Shown: positions 31,141-43,240 of the stretch, piece by piece
Layout of the letters: each line of letters begins with the position of its first letter
Position numbering within the stretch: the first letter of the stretch is position 1
Source of the DNA: Blastobasis lacticolella
Lineage: Eukaryota > Arthropoda > Insecta > Lepidoptera > Blastobasidae
Reading direction: 5' to 3'
NCBI GenBank assembly: GCA_905147135.1
Contig: LR990041.1
Location: 23,667,712-23,731,711 of the forward strand
DNA length: 64,000 nucleotides
Position numbers and translations under genes: made by a program
Notes under the pieces: model-generated
Database searches by the model: none
The model's input: the letters and a program-made list of their open reading frames with translations, nothing else
Told to the model about the DNA's origin: nothing

Positions 31141-31759
31141 TTTAAATATATTATTTCTTGCACAGGCAATAGCAAATAATAGACAACAATAATTTGACCT
31201 CCGTAGTTGATAATTAAGGGGGTACGCTTTTTATACAAATTTTATGTAACGTTTTAAGTACATTCTTGCAAGTGTTTGATGTTTTTATGTGCCACAAGCT
31301 GGGTTTCCAATCTTGCTGGGAGAATACTTTCTGCTACACCTGACGATGAGATAATCGCATTTCGGAAGGATGCCATAACAGCTTAGTGGGCGCTAAACTT
31401 GGTTAAGGCTGTGTGGATGCCTGAGGATCAAAGGGGCAGGGATGATGTCGGCTGTAAGCATGTGTTAACGCAGTTGCTAGACCGTTCTTCGCGTGCGAAC
31501 TCGGCAAAACTGGGGGCAGTATCACAGCCGGAGCCTGGTGCGGGGCTCAACGCGCTACCATTTCCTCACCAGCGGCGCAATTTTTTCAATTGTTCAATTG
31601 AATTCAATTCAATTCAATTGATTTATTTTGATAAACATAAAGGAGACAGTCTAAAATTTTCCTAACCACCAGCCGGCATAATGAGAGTTGTAATGAATAA
31701 AGCTTATGAAACGTAATATCCTCGCGTAATTATTTAAATTCTTTAGCTAGCCATTTTTT

Positions 31760-32010
31760 TTATATTGATGTTTAAAATATTACTAATTTGCAATGAAACG
31801 AAGGTATTCTTGGCATGAAATTATGAACACACCCGGAAGAAGGTATGGTTGCACAAACTAATCTGACCCGATGGCCAAAACTGGAACCAAGTGCCGCCAT
31901 TTTGAAATGTCATGTCAATGCCATTAACAGTGACGCTGTCACTGTTAATGACAAATATAATGACATGCCTGTCATTGTCACTGCCACTAATGACGAATGA
32001 AACTCCTTAC
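31760..32010. repeat. Repeat with a hairpin
   Basis: It contains a perfect hairpin, CATTAACAGTGAC (31922-31934), loop GCT, GTCACTGTTAATG (31938-31950). The left part (AACTAATCTGACCCGATGGCC) is similar to 44948-44970, so both belong to one non-coding repeat family. Confidence 0.5.
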
Positions 32011-32082
32011 TCCGTTAGGAGGACTTGCCCTGTGGTTGTGATTTCTACGGCGATGACAGGCTGTAAAACCAAATTTCGTTTA

Positions 32083-32440
32083 TGACTCTTTTCTGAGTTA
32101 ACACTAAACGATGGTCTTACGGTGAGGGAAAACATCGTGATGAAACCAATAGGCTAATCACGTAACGCTGTAGCCAACAGTTCTCTGATTTCAATTTTTG
32201 AAATCAGACTATTGTTTGCAACAGAGTTACGTAATTAGCCTACTGTACTTCAGTCGTAATTAGGCGACCGCATTCATAATTCAATCTGGTCAGGTTCCCC
32301 TGTTAACAGGGTCACGGAGGTCAGATGGCACTCGCTCCACTGTAATTATCTGATCTACCAAATCACGGTTAAGGCAGACCCCGGGCCCTTACGCGCGAGA
32401 GTACATCCGGGACATTAACGCCAAGGTGACTGTGTTGTAC
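32083..32440 (+). mobile_element. SINE family B, interrupted by a MITE
   Basis: The body starts at GACTCTTTTCTGAGTTA and the 3' half at AATCTGGTCAGGTTCCCC; the tRNA-like head is absent. A TA-flanked palindromic insert (32152-32240) breaks it. Confidence 0.75.
32152..32240. mobile_element. 89-bp palindromic MITE, TA target duplication
   Basis: The arms GGCTAATCACGTAACGCTGT and its near-complement at the other end pair along about 40 bp, around a short TTTTT loop. TA flanks both ends (32150-32151, 32241-32242), as in Tc1/mariner-type insertions. Confidence 0.7.
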
Positions 32441-33200
32441 ATACCATGATTCTAAGGAAATCTTCATTTTGGGCACATCCGTCGGCCATTTTATGTAACA
32501 TTAAATGGTATGTCCCGGGGCACGCCGCAATACCAGTGTTTTCTCAATGCATTACACGCATTATTGAACACAATGCCCTCTCCTCTCAAAAGGAGCTTTT
32601 TCTTTCCTCATTGATTTATCTTCGTTATGACAAAAAAACTTCTTACTCCGGGCGTAAAAGGAGTTTCTTCTTTCATCATTTACTCTACGGCTTGATCCAG
32701 TGTTGCATGAGTTTCACATGAGTGTTGCAGTTTTGCTAAAAATATTTATTTTTCAATAAATAATTGTGAAGAATTGGCTAGACTTGGATGTCTTTTTTCA
32801 ACTGATATGAGTTCCGTATTTTACATTCTTCCGTTTTTCATTCTCTTTGTACCGGCTGGATCTTTGTGAACACTTTCAATGAACCGCTAGACCGCATCCT
32901 TTACACTCAAATATCATTAAATTCTTGAGTAGTCATTATTCTTAAAATAGTGTTACAACAGATAAAAAAAAATCACAATCTTGATGTTATGAGGTTAGTT
33001 ACACAGATTAACGTATTTTTTCCAAGGGAGTTAATTACAAATTCAGATGTCACAAACATTATTATTATTATTACAATTCAATTCTATCCATTTATTGGTA
33101 AAAAAAATGTATTATTAACAACCTTACACTACTCTTATTTGGTAGACGCGACAGCGAATGGTCAACGTAGATGACGTATTGAAGAATTATATAATGTCAA
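32441..33200. other. Insertion filler between halves of the nuclease-like relic
   Basis: Short frames only (91 and 74 codons), with no motif I can name. AT-rich. Confidence 0.3.
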
Positions 33201-34037
33201 ATTTAGTTGCCAACTGAGTTAGATAATAGCCTCGCTGGGCACACTCATGAACGGCGATTATTTGCGGGTGGTGGTGCCTTCCGCCGAGGCTGTAGCGTAT
33301 GCGAACCATTCAGATGCATGTGCGACTCCATAGTGGACGCCAACGGCCATGATGCTATGAGTTGTTGCCGATGCTCAGGTAGGTTCCACGAATTATTGAT
33401 GTAATCCGTAGGGCACTGATTTCGGCTTACTATCCCTGTGTCTTGGAACCTCCGGGCCTAAGCCAGTCAGATGCAAAGAGGCCTGACAGACTCACGTTGG
33501 TTCCTTGGCAGAGCGGTAAATGTTTGTTATGGGATGCACTTTCGTGACCTCTTATCTCTCACGCACTACTAGATCAGCAGGAGCTGCAGTTGAGGCTGCA
33601 GCAGTGAGGAAGTCGGAAAAAAACTCTGGGCTTGTACAAAATTATATATTTGTACCATTAGCTATCGAGACCATGGGAAGCTGGGGCTCCAAGGGAATTG
33701 AATTTGTGCGCCAGATCGGTCAATAATTGCGGGAGAAAGGGTGTGACGCCCGCTCAGGATCGTTCCTGCTGCAGAGGTTATTTTGACATTGTGTGATTGT
33801 GTAATTAACCGCCAAATGAATTCCTACATTTAAATAAAATAAAACACAGCAATGAAAAATAAATTAATGAAACACATAACAACGCCATCTAGCGGCCAAT
33901 TATGTTTTTTTCGATTTAACTTCTTTATTTTATATTTAGTAAAACTTGCTACATTTACTAAGTATCAACAATAATACAATTTTTAAACACTCGAATGAAA
34001 GAATAGTAAGAGAAATTTAGCATGGAAATATAACCTA

Positions 34038-34325
34038 CTTAAGACTCGTACCCCGAGGTACCGGGTTCAAACCACAGTGCCGCCATGTACCAACGAATCT
34101 TTTCTGAGTTATGTACATACATTAGTTTAACTTTTTTTTCTACAAGTTTAACACTAACCGATGCTCTTACGGTGAAGGAAAACAACCTGCACATTCAGGC
34201 GACTAAATATGTAACCATGATCAAATCTGGTCAGGTTCCCCTCGTAAAAAGATCACGGAGCTCAGATGGCATTGGTTCCACTGTGATTACAGTACAGCCG
34301 GGACATTACTACTACTACTTGACTA
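34038..34325 (+). mobile_element. SINE family B copy
   Basis: It has the B box (GGTTCAAACC), ATGTACCAACGAATCTTTTC, GATCAAATCTGGTCAGG and the 3' part; the tail has ACT-rich repeats. Diverged from the copy at 24105. Confidence 0.7.
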
Positions 34326-35528
34326 CTACTATAGCATCGTCGTATCATGGGTATACATAGTTTCAACTTTTCCTTCGTCAACACCACATTCATATCACCT
34401 CCACCTCTAGACATAGTCCTCCCCAAACCTTCCACTCCAAGACTTAATGCTTCATATCACATCAATCTGATCATGACAAAACACCGTCTCTAATATCATA
34501 CAAGCAGACCCTGCTATTGATCTTCCTTTGTCTGCATGTGTTAGTAAATTGGTCAAAAGTGTACAGATCTAATGTATTTTAAGTATTAAGAAGATATTAA
34601 TTAGGGTGACCTAGTATTTGGGTCGTTCTTCTTTTTAACCTACAATTTGATAAAACATTAGCTCAATTACGAAAAAAAAACAATAAAGATTCCTCTTCAG
34701 TATATATAGGTATATATTCTGATAGCAGAATTTCTATTCTATCGGAAAAAGTTGTTGGCCGAGAAGTTTACAGTTTTTTGTACCATTTTCAAGACCTGAA
34801 AGATAAAAACGACAAAAAAATTTACACCTCCGTCACGAAATTTTTTGTTTTATTCTATCGAATACTCCTCGTCAAAAATCTTGTACTTTTGTAATACATT
34901 AATTTACAAAAGGAACTTTTAGAAAACATATTAAAATAATACATTTGTATTTATAAAATATGTTTTATTCATGATCTTATACCACTTTGTCACATTTTCT
35001 ACTAATATAAAGTATGTTTTTGCTATAAATAAATTTTTACTATAATTTACAAATAAATACGAATATCACAGACGGCAATATCATCAACTATTATAAATAT
35101 AATTTTTCCAATGTTGTACTAGTCATGACAAAATATATAAAGAACCAAAACAATTTTCCTACCAGGAGACAACACCGTGACAGAGTTGTTATTCTAGGGA
35201 ATACCAAGCTGCGGTAGGAATAAAACAGGTAAATTTTTCTAGAATCATTTATTTTGTTATAAATCTTTATTAGTCTTCAACATTGTCATATAAAATAACA
35301 TGAGATCGAACTTATATAGTTAATGAAATCACATTTGAGAACCTTTAGAATAAGAAACGTATTTTAGTAAATTAAATGACTAACTCACTCGTCTTAAGTA
35401 AATAAAAAATCAAGTCTAACTTGACAACAAATTAAAATTCCCAAAAACATAAAATAAAATAATCATCATTAACAATAGCACAATCTAGCAAGACAATATT
35501 TTCAATTCAAAGCCACTGATAGAAAGTC

Positions 35529-38458
35529 TTATTTTTCGAATACTGACAGTGGCTCTTCGAACTGGAAATATTGTCTCTTTCCCTTTTTAATAACATTCGG
35601 AGCCGGTAAGATTTTAATCAAATCATCAAAAGGAACATCCGATACGTCATTTTCCACCAACTTAAATAGTCTTCCACTATCATAGACTGTTTTTAGGCAC
35701 ATTACCAAGACATCGCCTTCATCGACGGTACTTTTTGCTACTCCATCGTAAGTGTATTGGATTTTCTTCTCGCTTCGTACTTTAACCAATACGTGTACTC
35801 CGTCTTTTATATTCATTTGATGAATGTCTTCAGGCTGGAGTGTTTGGTAAGAAGTACCGCAGACGGCTTTTTGATCAGTTGGATCTTTCGTTATAAGCGT
35901 GGCCAAAGGCTGATCTTCATCGGATGATTCATCTGGGCTATACACAGTACCGTAAAAACTTCGGGGGCAGCCCAATTGTGTTCGTAATATCAGCGAGCGT
36001 GAAATCCTCCATATCATGAATTATATCGGCTTCTCTAACTCGTCCACAGTATTTTGTTAGTTTCAGGCAGAGGCCGATAAGTTTTAGAAACGTCGCAAGA
36101 ACAGAATTGTTTACAAAAACAACTAAATACCCTATAGTTTAAGATTCCACGAGTTTCCGTGAACATTTGGTGAACTTGCATTGTTCCTTTCAGGGGCACA
36201 ATGTTACTTGGAATCGTTGCTGCTACCTTTTCTACGTCTTCGTCTGTCACCATGAATAGTTTAATTTTGTTGGCATCTTGAAGTGCGGAAAATAATTGGA
36301 ACACATCTGCAATATCGTTTCCTCTAGCTACTATGGCATCAGCTTGGCGTTTCATTGTCCCTCCAACACCATCAGCAGCTCCTTTTCCATGCCCTGATTC
36401 AAAGTTCCAGGATATTTTGCAAAACCCGTATTCTTCGAAAAACCTGTTTGCCATTAGGTAAAAGTTTATATTTTGCTTGTACTGGGTTGCAGGTCCATCA
36501 GAGAAGAAGTTAACAGATTTTACAGCAGAGTGTTTATTTATTTATTTATTTAACAATTTATTGCACACAATAAAGAAATACAGAGATATAACATAGATAT
36601 AACTGACACAACAGGCACTACTTATTTCTTAAAGAAATTTCTTCCAGCAGGCCTACAGAAAGGAAATGTTTAGCTAATAAATGCAGATACGACGCGCACA
36701 ATTAATGAATAATTATAAAATACATATGAATATGACTAATTTTTTAATACTATATCAATAAATGCATACATACTTATACACTTAAATACTACTACATATC
36801 AATACAAATAAATAAAATTTATGGACTAGACAGGGACAGGTAGTGGTCTTTTACTCGCTTTAGTGTTTTGCTTTTAATTCAGACAGAATTGGGTGAAGGT
36901 GCGCCCTAATCGCAGTAGGTCCATGGTTCTGATTGGATGACACTGTACAGTATGAAGTTATCTGTTTTGTCTGTGCTTCTTCTGAAAAATGGTACATCAC
37001 TGCTGTATGCAGGGTAATTTGATTACGAGAACCACCGAAATGGTGAGACTGGACTTCAGAGTGATTCTTACAGGCATAATTCTCACTAAAATCTATATGT
37101 AATGCTACTTCACTTATTGTCAGCCCGTCGATACACTGTCGGTAAGCTTTGTATTGGTGTCTGATATTGTGGATGTGCGTTTTGAAGATTGGCAACTCGC
37201 TCTCAAATTTATAGATCACTTCTTCAATTGTGAAATTTTCAGTAACTGGTACATTTTTTGTAATCTTTACCTTCTTCTCTGCCTTTTCTACAACTTCACT
37301 TTTCCTTATCCACTGTCGTAAGTCTACAATCTCTGTTTGGTTACTTTTATCATAATCTATGCACCGGCTCCTGCACTCCGAAAAACTCCTTTCATACAGG
37401 TTACCGAATCAACAGAACAAACTAGTGATTCTAAGACTGCATTCGTGTCTTTCTGCACAATTACTTTATTCTTATGTAATGTATTAACCACATAGGTAAC
37501 ATTTGCATGTAACTTACATAAGCAAGTACCTCTTCCATCTACAGTAGGTGGCTTCACATAAAATGGCCTATGTTTAGTGAAGTAGCTGTAGTGGCATTTG
37601 AGGCCACTATTTTCTTTCAAGAAGGCTTTGTACAGATTTTTCATGGAGTCCAATAAAAATCTTTTCTGTACTTTCTTTTTTCTGTGCGTGACAGTCTCCT
37701 TCTTACCAGCTGTAGCTCTCGTTACATCATCCCGCAAGAAGATCTGACGAATCTTCCGTACAAGATCAGTATGTTTTGGTAGAACGCTCTTGTATGTTAA
37801 AGGTCTACACCTAATGTGTCTCTTACCAATTCGATCTGCATTCTGGACTCTTTTACAATACGGGTTTGAAGTACCGATTGAATGAAGCGTTTCTCTTCTC
37901 GACTTTTAACAGTTTTGTATCGTTCTTTAATGGCATTAAAAAGAACGCTGTACTTCTTTGTTTTCTGACTATTGCTGTCATCTTTGTTGCTGCTGCTGTC
38001 TTTTTTTTATTTTCTGTGCAATCTCTTCTTATACTTTCAAACTTTCGTCTCTAACTGGTCTATTTTTTCTTGAAACTTATATTATCTCTGTATAACTTAG
38101 TTCTATCTCTTTTCACTTTCTTTTTTCCCCTTGAACTACGAGTAGATACTTCAGAGGGAGTCGGTGTTGCAGATGGAGTCATTGATGGGGTTTTTGGTAT
38201 TGGTGATGAAGCCGGCGTGTTTAAAAGTACCTCTTCAAGCATCTTTTTCTTCTCCCTTCTCTTTTATTTCCTTCTTGCCATATTCGCTTTTTGATTCGAT
38301 GTTCTCGCATGCTCATGTCAGCCACTAGCTTCTTTTGAGCATGGTATCTTTCTAAATCCTTGCGCTTTATTTCAGCTACCTTCATCAGGGTCCTTTTTTC
38401 GTTTCTCCCGACAACGCCGCTGTCTTTCTGCTGGTGTTAATGTCTTCTTTTTCGCCAT
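35529..38458 (-). pseudogene. Candidate DDE-type transposase, frameshifted and interrupted
   Basis: Reading frames in order on the minus strand: a basic start MAKKKTLTPAERQRRCREKR (38458), a Ser/Thr/Pro segment (38242-38060), RDDVTRATAGKKE with RRPFYV-like and TCLCKLHANV parts (37737-37357), HIDFSENYACKNHSEVQSHH then FGGSRNQITLHTAV (37219-36860), NFFSDGPATQYKQN (about 36520-36480), NFESGHGKGAADGVGG near 36400, and an acidic tail DESSDEDQPLAT. The acidic residues in HIDFSEN, FSDGP and NFESGHGKG are candidate catalytic residues. At least three frameshifts and a 327-bp LINE tail break it. I know the family only as uncharacterised repeated proteins in animals. Confidence 0.7.
36536..36862 (-). 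mobile_element. LINE 3' end inserted in the transposase gene
   Basis: A 327-bp minus-strand 3' tail with ATTGTGTGCAATAAATTGTT and a (TAAA)n end. The target sequence GTGTTT is present at 36530-36535 and 36863-36868. Removing it rejoins the transposase frame at KAKH and SAVKS. The same repeat, itself interrupted by a SINE, is at 45115-45560. Confidence 0.75.
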
Positions 38459-38599
38459 GATGGTATCTGGAAATAGGAAATAAGTAATAAATACCTAAAC
38501 ATACGAGAAGATAGAAAAATATTTGTAACACTTTCCGAAGGAATAATTACCATAATAACTAGTGTATCTATTTCAGTGCTTCTCGGATTCAGCATAAAT

Positions 38600-39200
38600 A
38601 TAACATGAATATCGTTTATTTTACCCCTCCGTCACGTACTTTACCACTCCGTCACAATAAACATATGACGGAGTTGTCATGTGACGGAGGGGTAAAATTG
38701 GTTGCAAAGTCAATAACATTTAATAGTTAACATAGAATATATAATTTACAAACAATTACTTACGTGACGAAGCGGTAGCCGAATAAACACACGCACCTCC
38801 TGTCACAGCTTTCGTTCAACTGACGCGCTGTCTCTTGATCTCAGAGGGGAAATCGTACAAAGGGGGGAAGGGGGTCCTAACCTCCAATCGCAGGCCATAA
38901 AGACAAGCGGCACAAACGCATATTTCGAAGGACAACCCACGTGACAGAATTTACAAAATAAAACATCAGGTAGTAGGAGACAAGTATTTGAGATTTTTTT
39001 AATATTTTATTAAAAGTAATAAAAAGTAATGGTTGCTATTACATGATAGGTAATATATTTATCAGTTATAAGATATTTTTTTGTATCATAATATAATTTT
39101 TTCGTAATATTATGGATTATACGCAAGCCGAAATAGTGGGAGACACTGTGATTTGTATGAAATACACTTCTGTCACGCGTATTTACAACTCTGTAACGTA
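38600..39200. promoter_or_regulatory. Subterminal CTCCGTCAC motif cluster
   Basis: CTCCGTCAC occurs at 38627-38635 and 38647-38655, and its complement GTGACGGAG at 38681-38689; a perfect 16-bp inverted repeat (TTTACCCCTCCGTCAC) is formed by 38620-38635 and 38681-38696. Looser forms lie near 38665, 38945 and 39168. On the other side of the transposon the motif is at 34828-34836 and, as GTGACAGAG, at 35177-35185. This is the pattern of transposase-binding sites inside transposon ends; the role is inferred. Confidence 0.5.
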
Positions 39201-40133
39201 CTTTTTACAATGAAATTATTGAATACATATGTTTTTAAATCGTGCACAGCCACTATGTGTATAGTACAGTGCATGTTGAAATACAATTAAGAAAAAATAA
39301 TGGTAATTTCCTTGTTTTTTTTTTCCACTGACTGGTGTAGACACGTTTTTGTAGGTTAAAAAGAAGAACGAACCATTTAACGTTAACTAAGGGTGGAAAA
39401 CTGAATGAAATAAAAATATACAAATTAATTAATTACAAAATTGCTTTATATTCAGGAAAGGAGAAACATATTAAAACAACACAGACAAGACCAAATAAGT
39501 TCCTTATGCAGGATAGACCATAATATCTAACAAAGTACATCATGGGCAATAAAACAGTATATTCTGAACTTAATTTTTATCTCTATGGTTGTAAGTAGTT
39601 TCTCTATGGTTAGAGCCCATACAGAGGTACAGTATTTCAGGGGGTCTAAAAAGGGCACATTACCATTTAGAATAGAATAGAATAGAATATGTTTATTCCA
39701 AGAAGCAATACAAATACATAGTACACACAGAGAAACAAATTCATAATTTCAACATGGAAAGTATCTTGCACTGCTCAAGGAATCGGAGCCGACTCAGCAT
39801 ATTGTTGCCAGTCGGTGAAACTAGCAACACTGATATTCTGTCAGCACCAGAGTTGCACAGCTAAATACAAATGTTTAATATGTATAAAATGCGTCGTGCG
39901 ACCGCCGAAACTCACCAAAACAATATTTAAAAGATAAGTTAAATATATATTAACAGAGAATTATAGAAACGATTTTGAGTACCATACGTGCGTGTAGAGA
40001 TAAAATATTTAGATAAAAATAAAAACTCAATACAAATAATATACCTATTAAATACGATATTCTTGTCTCAATAAATAAATACCTAATAGTATATAAAAAG
40101 AAATATTTATTATGATGGATCACGTCCCGCGCA

Positions 40134-42992
40134 TTAGTTTGTTGTGGTTTTTTGAACATTGAGTAAATATTCACGATACGATTTTTTAAAAGTAAACTTG
40201 GACTTAATGCTACGTAATGGCGGAGGAATGTCATTCCAACATTTGGATGCACGATAGCTGAAACCTCCTCTAAATGCCGCAGTTCTGTGTTGCGGTATGG
40301 AAAGGACAATGGAACAGGATCTTACCGAGTATCTAGTTGAGGCAGAGTAACGCCAAGTGAGCTTGTCGTATAGGTATTTGGGCTTATTGAACTTTATTAT
40401 GTCGTGCAATTGACAAGCGTACATTAATGTTAAGCGATGATGCATTTTTAGAAGATTTGCCTTGTTAAGGAAAGGAGAGACATGTGTACGGGGTGGTATA
40501 GGGAAGCAGAAACGAGCACAGGCGTTCTGAATTCTTTGTACTATATTCTCAGTTTTTTTTATAAAGGCAAGGACCATACACTCCTATACAATAATTTAAT
40601 TTAGAAAGAACTAAGGTTTCACATAGTTTAATCCGCATTTCAACGCTTATAAATGATTTGATGCGATAGAGGACTTTTAACCTATAAAAACAGTTTCTAG
40701 CTAAATCAATAACATGATTTTCGAATCGAAGCTGCGAGTCAAAGTTGAGGCCCAGGTTGCGAGCTTCCGAAACAAACTCAAGAGGCTCACCCATGATTGA
40801 GACTTTAGGTTTTAGTGCTGCTATTGATTTTATTTGATTTTTCGAACCTATTATCATAAATTTTGATTTAGTCTGATTTAAAACAAGACAGTTTCTCTCG
40901 CTCCATTCAAAGACTCTGTCTAAATCATCGTTTAAGCTTTTGATTGCCACATCGATATCATTACGGGCTACAGGGACGTAAACTTGGATGTCGTCGGCAT
41001 AAATATGGTATTTACAGCTACGAAGACAGTTAACAATATCTGACGTGTATATTATAAATAGAAGAGGACCTAAAATCGAGCCCTGTGGTACTCCTCGTGT
41101 AACTGAAAGGGAGTCGGATGTTATAGCATTTCCATCAGATTTTCGAATCACGACTCTCTGATGACGCCCGTTGAGATAACTATTAAACCAATTAAGTGTA
41201 CCAGAATCAAAGCCATACAGAGTTAACTTCTTTTGTAATACTGACAAGTTGATGGAGTCGAAGGCTCGTGAGAAATCTAAAAGTACTAGAATCGAGCCCA
41301 TTCCTACATCTTGATTTTTAAGGAGGTTGTCTACCACTTCCAATAAGGCGGTGGCAGTACTTCGCCTTGTCCTAAAGCCGGATTGCAGTTCAGGAAGGAT
41401 GTTGTGCGATTCGCAGTAAGCAACTAGCTGGTCGTAAACAACTTTCTCCAGAATCTTGGATAAAAAAGGCAAAATACTAATGGGACGAAGATCTTTTAGG
41501 TCAGTTGCATTATTTTTTTAGGTAACGGGCGCACCAAGGCACCCTTCCATTGCTCAGGGAAAACACCGCTAATTATTGACCTGTTTATTATTGTTGTAAT
41601 AATGGGAAGTGTTTTTGGAATAGTGAGAATAATCATGTCTCTAGAGATGCAATCCAGGCCCATAGCATTCGACTTGATGCCCAAAATAATCTTTGCCACT
41701 ACATTCTCATGAACAGGTTTTATAACGAATGTAGCATCACTTAGTGTAGGCAACTCACAATCCATGGTATCAGGTATGATAGAGCCCGAATTACCAGGAA
41801 TAGTTAGGAAATGTTTGTTAATAGCATCGGGATCATCAAAGTAGGTAGGAAGATCTGATGAGGTTTTAAAGTTTGGTAAAACCGATGACTTTAAATTTTT
41901 CCATAATGTTTTGCCGTCTTTTAATTTGCTATTGATCATGTTATTGAAATAAGCAGTTTTTTCTGCAATAATACTAGAAATTACTAAATGTTTTAAAGAC
42001 TTGTAATTGTCTTTATCCTGCTGTTCGTTAGATAGCTTATATTTAGTACGCGCCTTGTCACGCAAACTCATCATATACCTGACGTTGCTGGTCAACCATG
42101 GCAGCATGCGATCACTTACTGTTATACATTTCTCGGGGGCAAACAGATCAAATAGGCTTATGATAGCACTATTAAATAAGTCAACCATGTCATTGACATT
42201 TTCCAAAAGAGTGATATCATGCCAACGAATGTTTTCAAGAGCCGATTCAAAGTCATCCAAGTTTATGTTTTTTAAGGGCCTGTGTAAAATTGATTGACTT
42301 TGAGTTTTTCCCTTTTTGAGTTTTAAATTAGCAAAAACTGCCGAATGGCCTCCAAGTTCAGGGATGTGTACAACTGAAGTATTCGTTACGCTCGCATCTG
42401 TAAGGAATAAGTCAATAAGTGTAGCACTATGCGAAGTATGGTGAGTGGGTTGAGTAATATGGTTACTTAAACTAGAGCAATATAGAAATTGATGTAAAGC
42501 AACTGTTTTGTAATCGTCTATGTCTAATAAATTAATATTAAAATCGCCCATGAGTACGATGTGGTCATAATTAGTAAACGATGATATTGAGTCAGTTAAA
42601 GAATCAAAAAAATTGACAATATTCACCCAGTTCGGCCTGTACGCTGTCCCGATAAGAAGGCGGATTTTATTTATAGTCAAAGTGATCCACATTTGCTCGA
42701 CTTCAGCGTGGGTGATTGGATGAGGTTGTATTCGGATAGTCAACCCTTGCTTGAGATAAAAGCCCACCCCACCACCGCGCGATCTGGAGAGACCGCGTGG
42801 GCGCGGAATGTGCCGTAAGCGATACCCTGGTATAGATGGAGCACAAAAATCATTACCCTCACTTAGCCAGGTTTCATTTATTGCCATAATTTCAGGCATT
42901 TCCCGCATAACTAGTGACTGAAGTTCGTCGTGTTTATTGCATAGTGATCCAACATTTAAAAGGCCTAACTTCAGAAAACGAGTATTAATCAT
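40134..42992 (-). pseudogene. LINE ORF2 (endonuclease and RT), two frameshifts in A-runs
   Basis: Met at 42992 starts an endonuclease with N13 (LLNVGS), E40 (INETWL), GDFNINLLD and SDA-type motifs. The RT follows with ILPFLSKILEKVV, D in LVLLDFSRAFDS, GVPQGSILGPLL and HIYADDIQVY (near 41000). The C-terminal part ends at 40134 with YRASKCWNDIPPPL. Only two lesions are visible. The frame slips in an A7 run (plus-strand T7, 41513-41519) between PLPKK and the RT, and in an A8 run (plus-strand T8, 40553-40560) after CLYKK. Both are single-base changes in homopolymers; otherwise about 950 codons are open and all catalytic motifs are kept. Confidence 0.9.
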
Positions 42993-43240
42993 TGTTTTTA
43001 AAATAAATATAGGTATAAATATTTTCTATTACTGAATAATATATGTATATATAAATTATTATTATTTCAAATGTATGTTTTTGGTATGAAAATAATAAAT
43101 AAGTAAAATTTGTTATAATAAATTCTCTACAAAATGTATAAACACAAGGTACTAAGTCTAGTCCGTTTCCTTTGGCAAGCGCAAAAAAATTTTGAAAACA
43201 TTTTGATAATACAAAACTAATAAAAATCTGAATGACTAAT

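Larger units (their letters stand above)
31270..33800 (+). pseudogene. RT-associated nuclease-like C-terminus, split and broken
   Basis: Two separated parts belong together. Part 1 (about 31270-31570) reads ending LDRSSRANSAKLGAVSQPEP and LNALPFPH. Part 2 (about 33235-33800) continues in other frames with GCSVCEPFRCMC, then [17 protein letters not shown], a WDA, SAGAAVEAAAVRKSEK and ETMGSWGS. I know this protein block as the C-terminal part of unclassified, retrotransposon-like polyproteins in invertebrates; the RPD...VPW...WDA pattern hints at a PD-(D/E)XK nuclease. The 1.6 kb between the parts is a later insertion that includes a SINE. Several frameshifts are present. Confidence 0.55.
34620..39374 (-). 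mobile_element. 4755-bp DNA transposon with an unusual transposase
   Basis: Terminal inverted repeats of 26 bp with one mismatch: 34620-34645 begins GGGTCGTTCTTCTTTT and the complement of 39349-39374 begins GGTTCGTTCTTCTTTT. ATTT is duplicated at 34616-34619 and 39375-39378, and the flanks rejoin an LTR sequence. A minus-strand candidate transposase gene (38458-35529) fills the middle. Subterminal regions carry repeated CTCCGTCAC motifs. The superfamily is not certain; a 4-bp duplication would suit Sola-type elements among others. Confidence 0.8.
34539..39590. mobile_element. LTR of the 2001-8411 family, split by a DNA transposon
   Basis: The left piece, 34539-34619 (TGTTAG...GTGTACAGATCTAATG...CCTAGTATTT), and the right piece, 39375-39590 (AAGGGTGGAAAACTGAATG...CAGTATATTCTGAACTTA), align in order with the LTR at 2001. 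They are about 75-85% similar by eye, so this copy is older. The alignment stops near 39590. Whether this is a solo LTR or part of a larger element is unclear. Confidence 0.75.
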
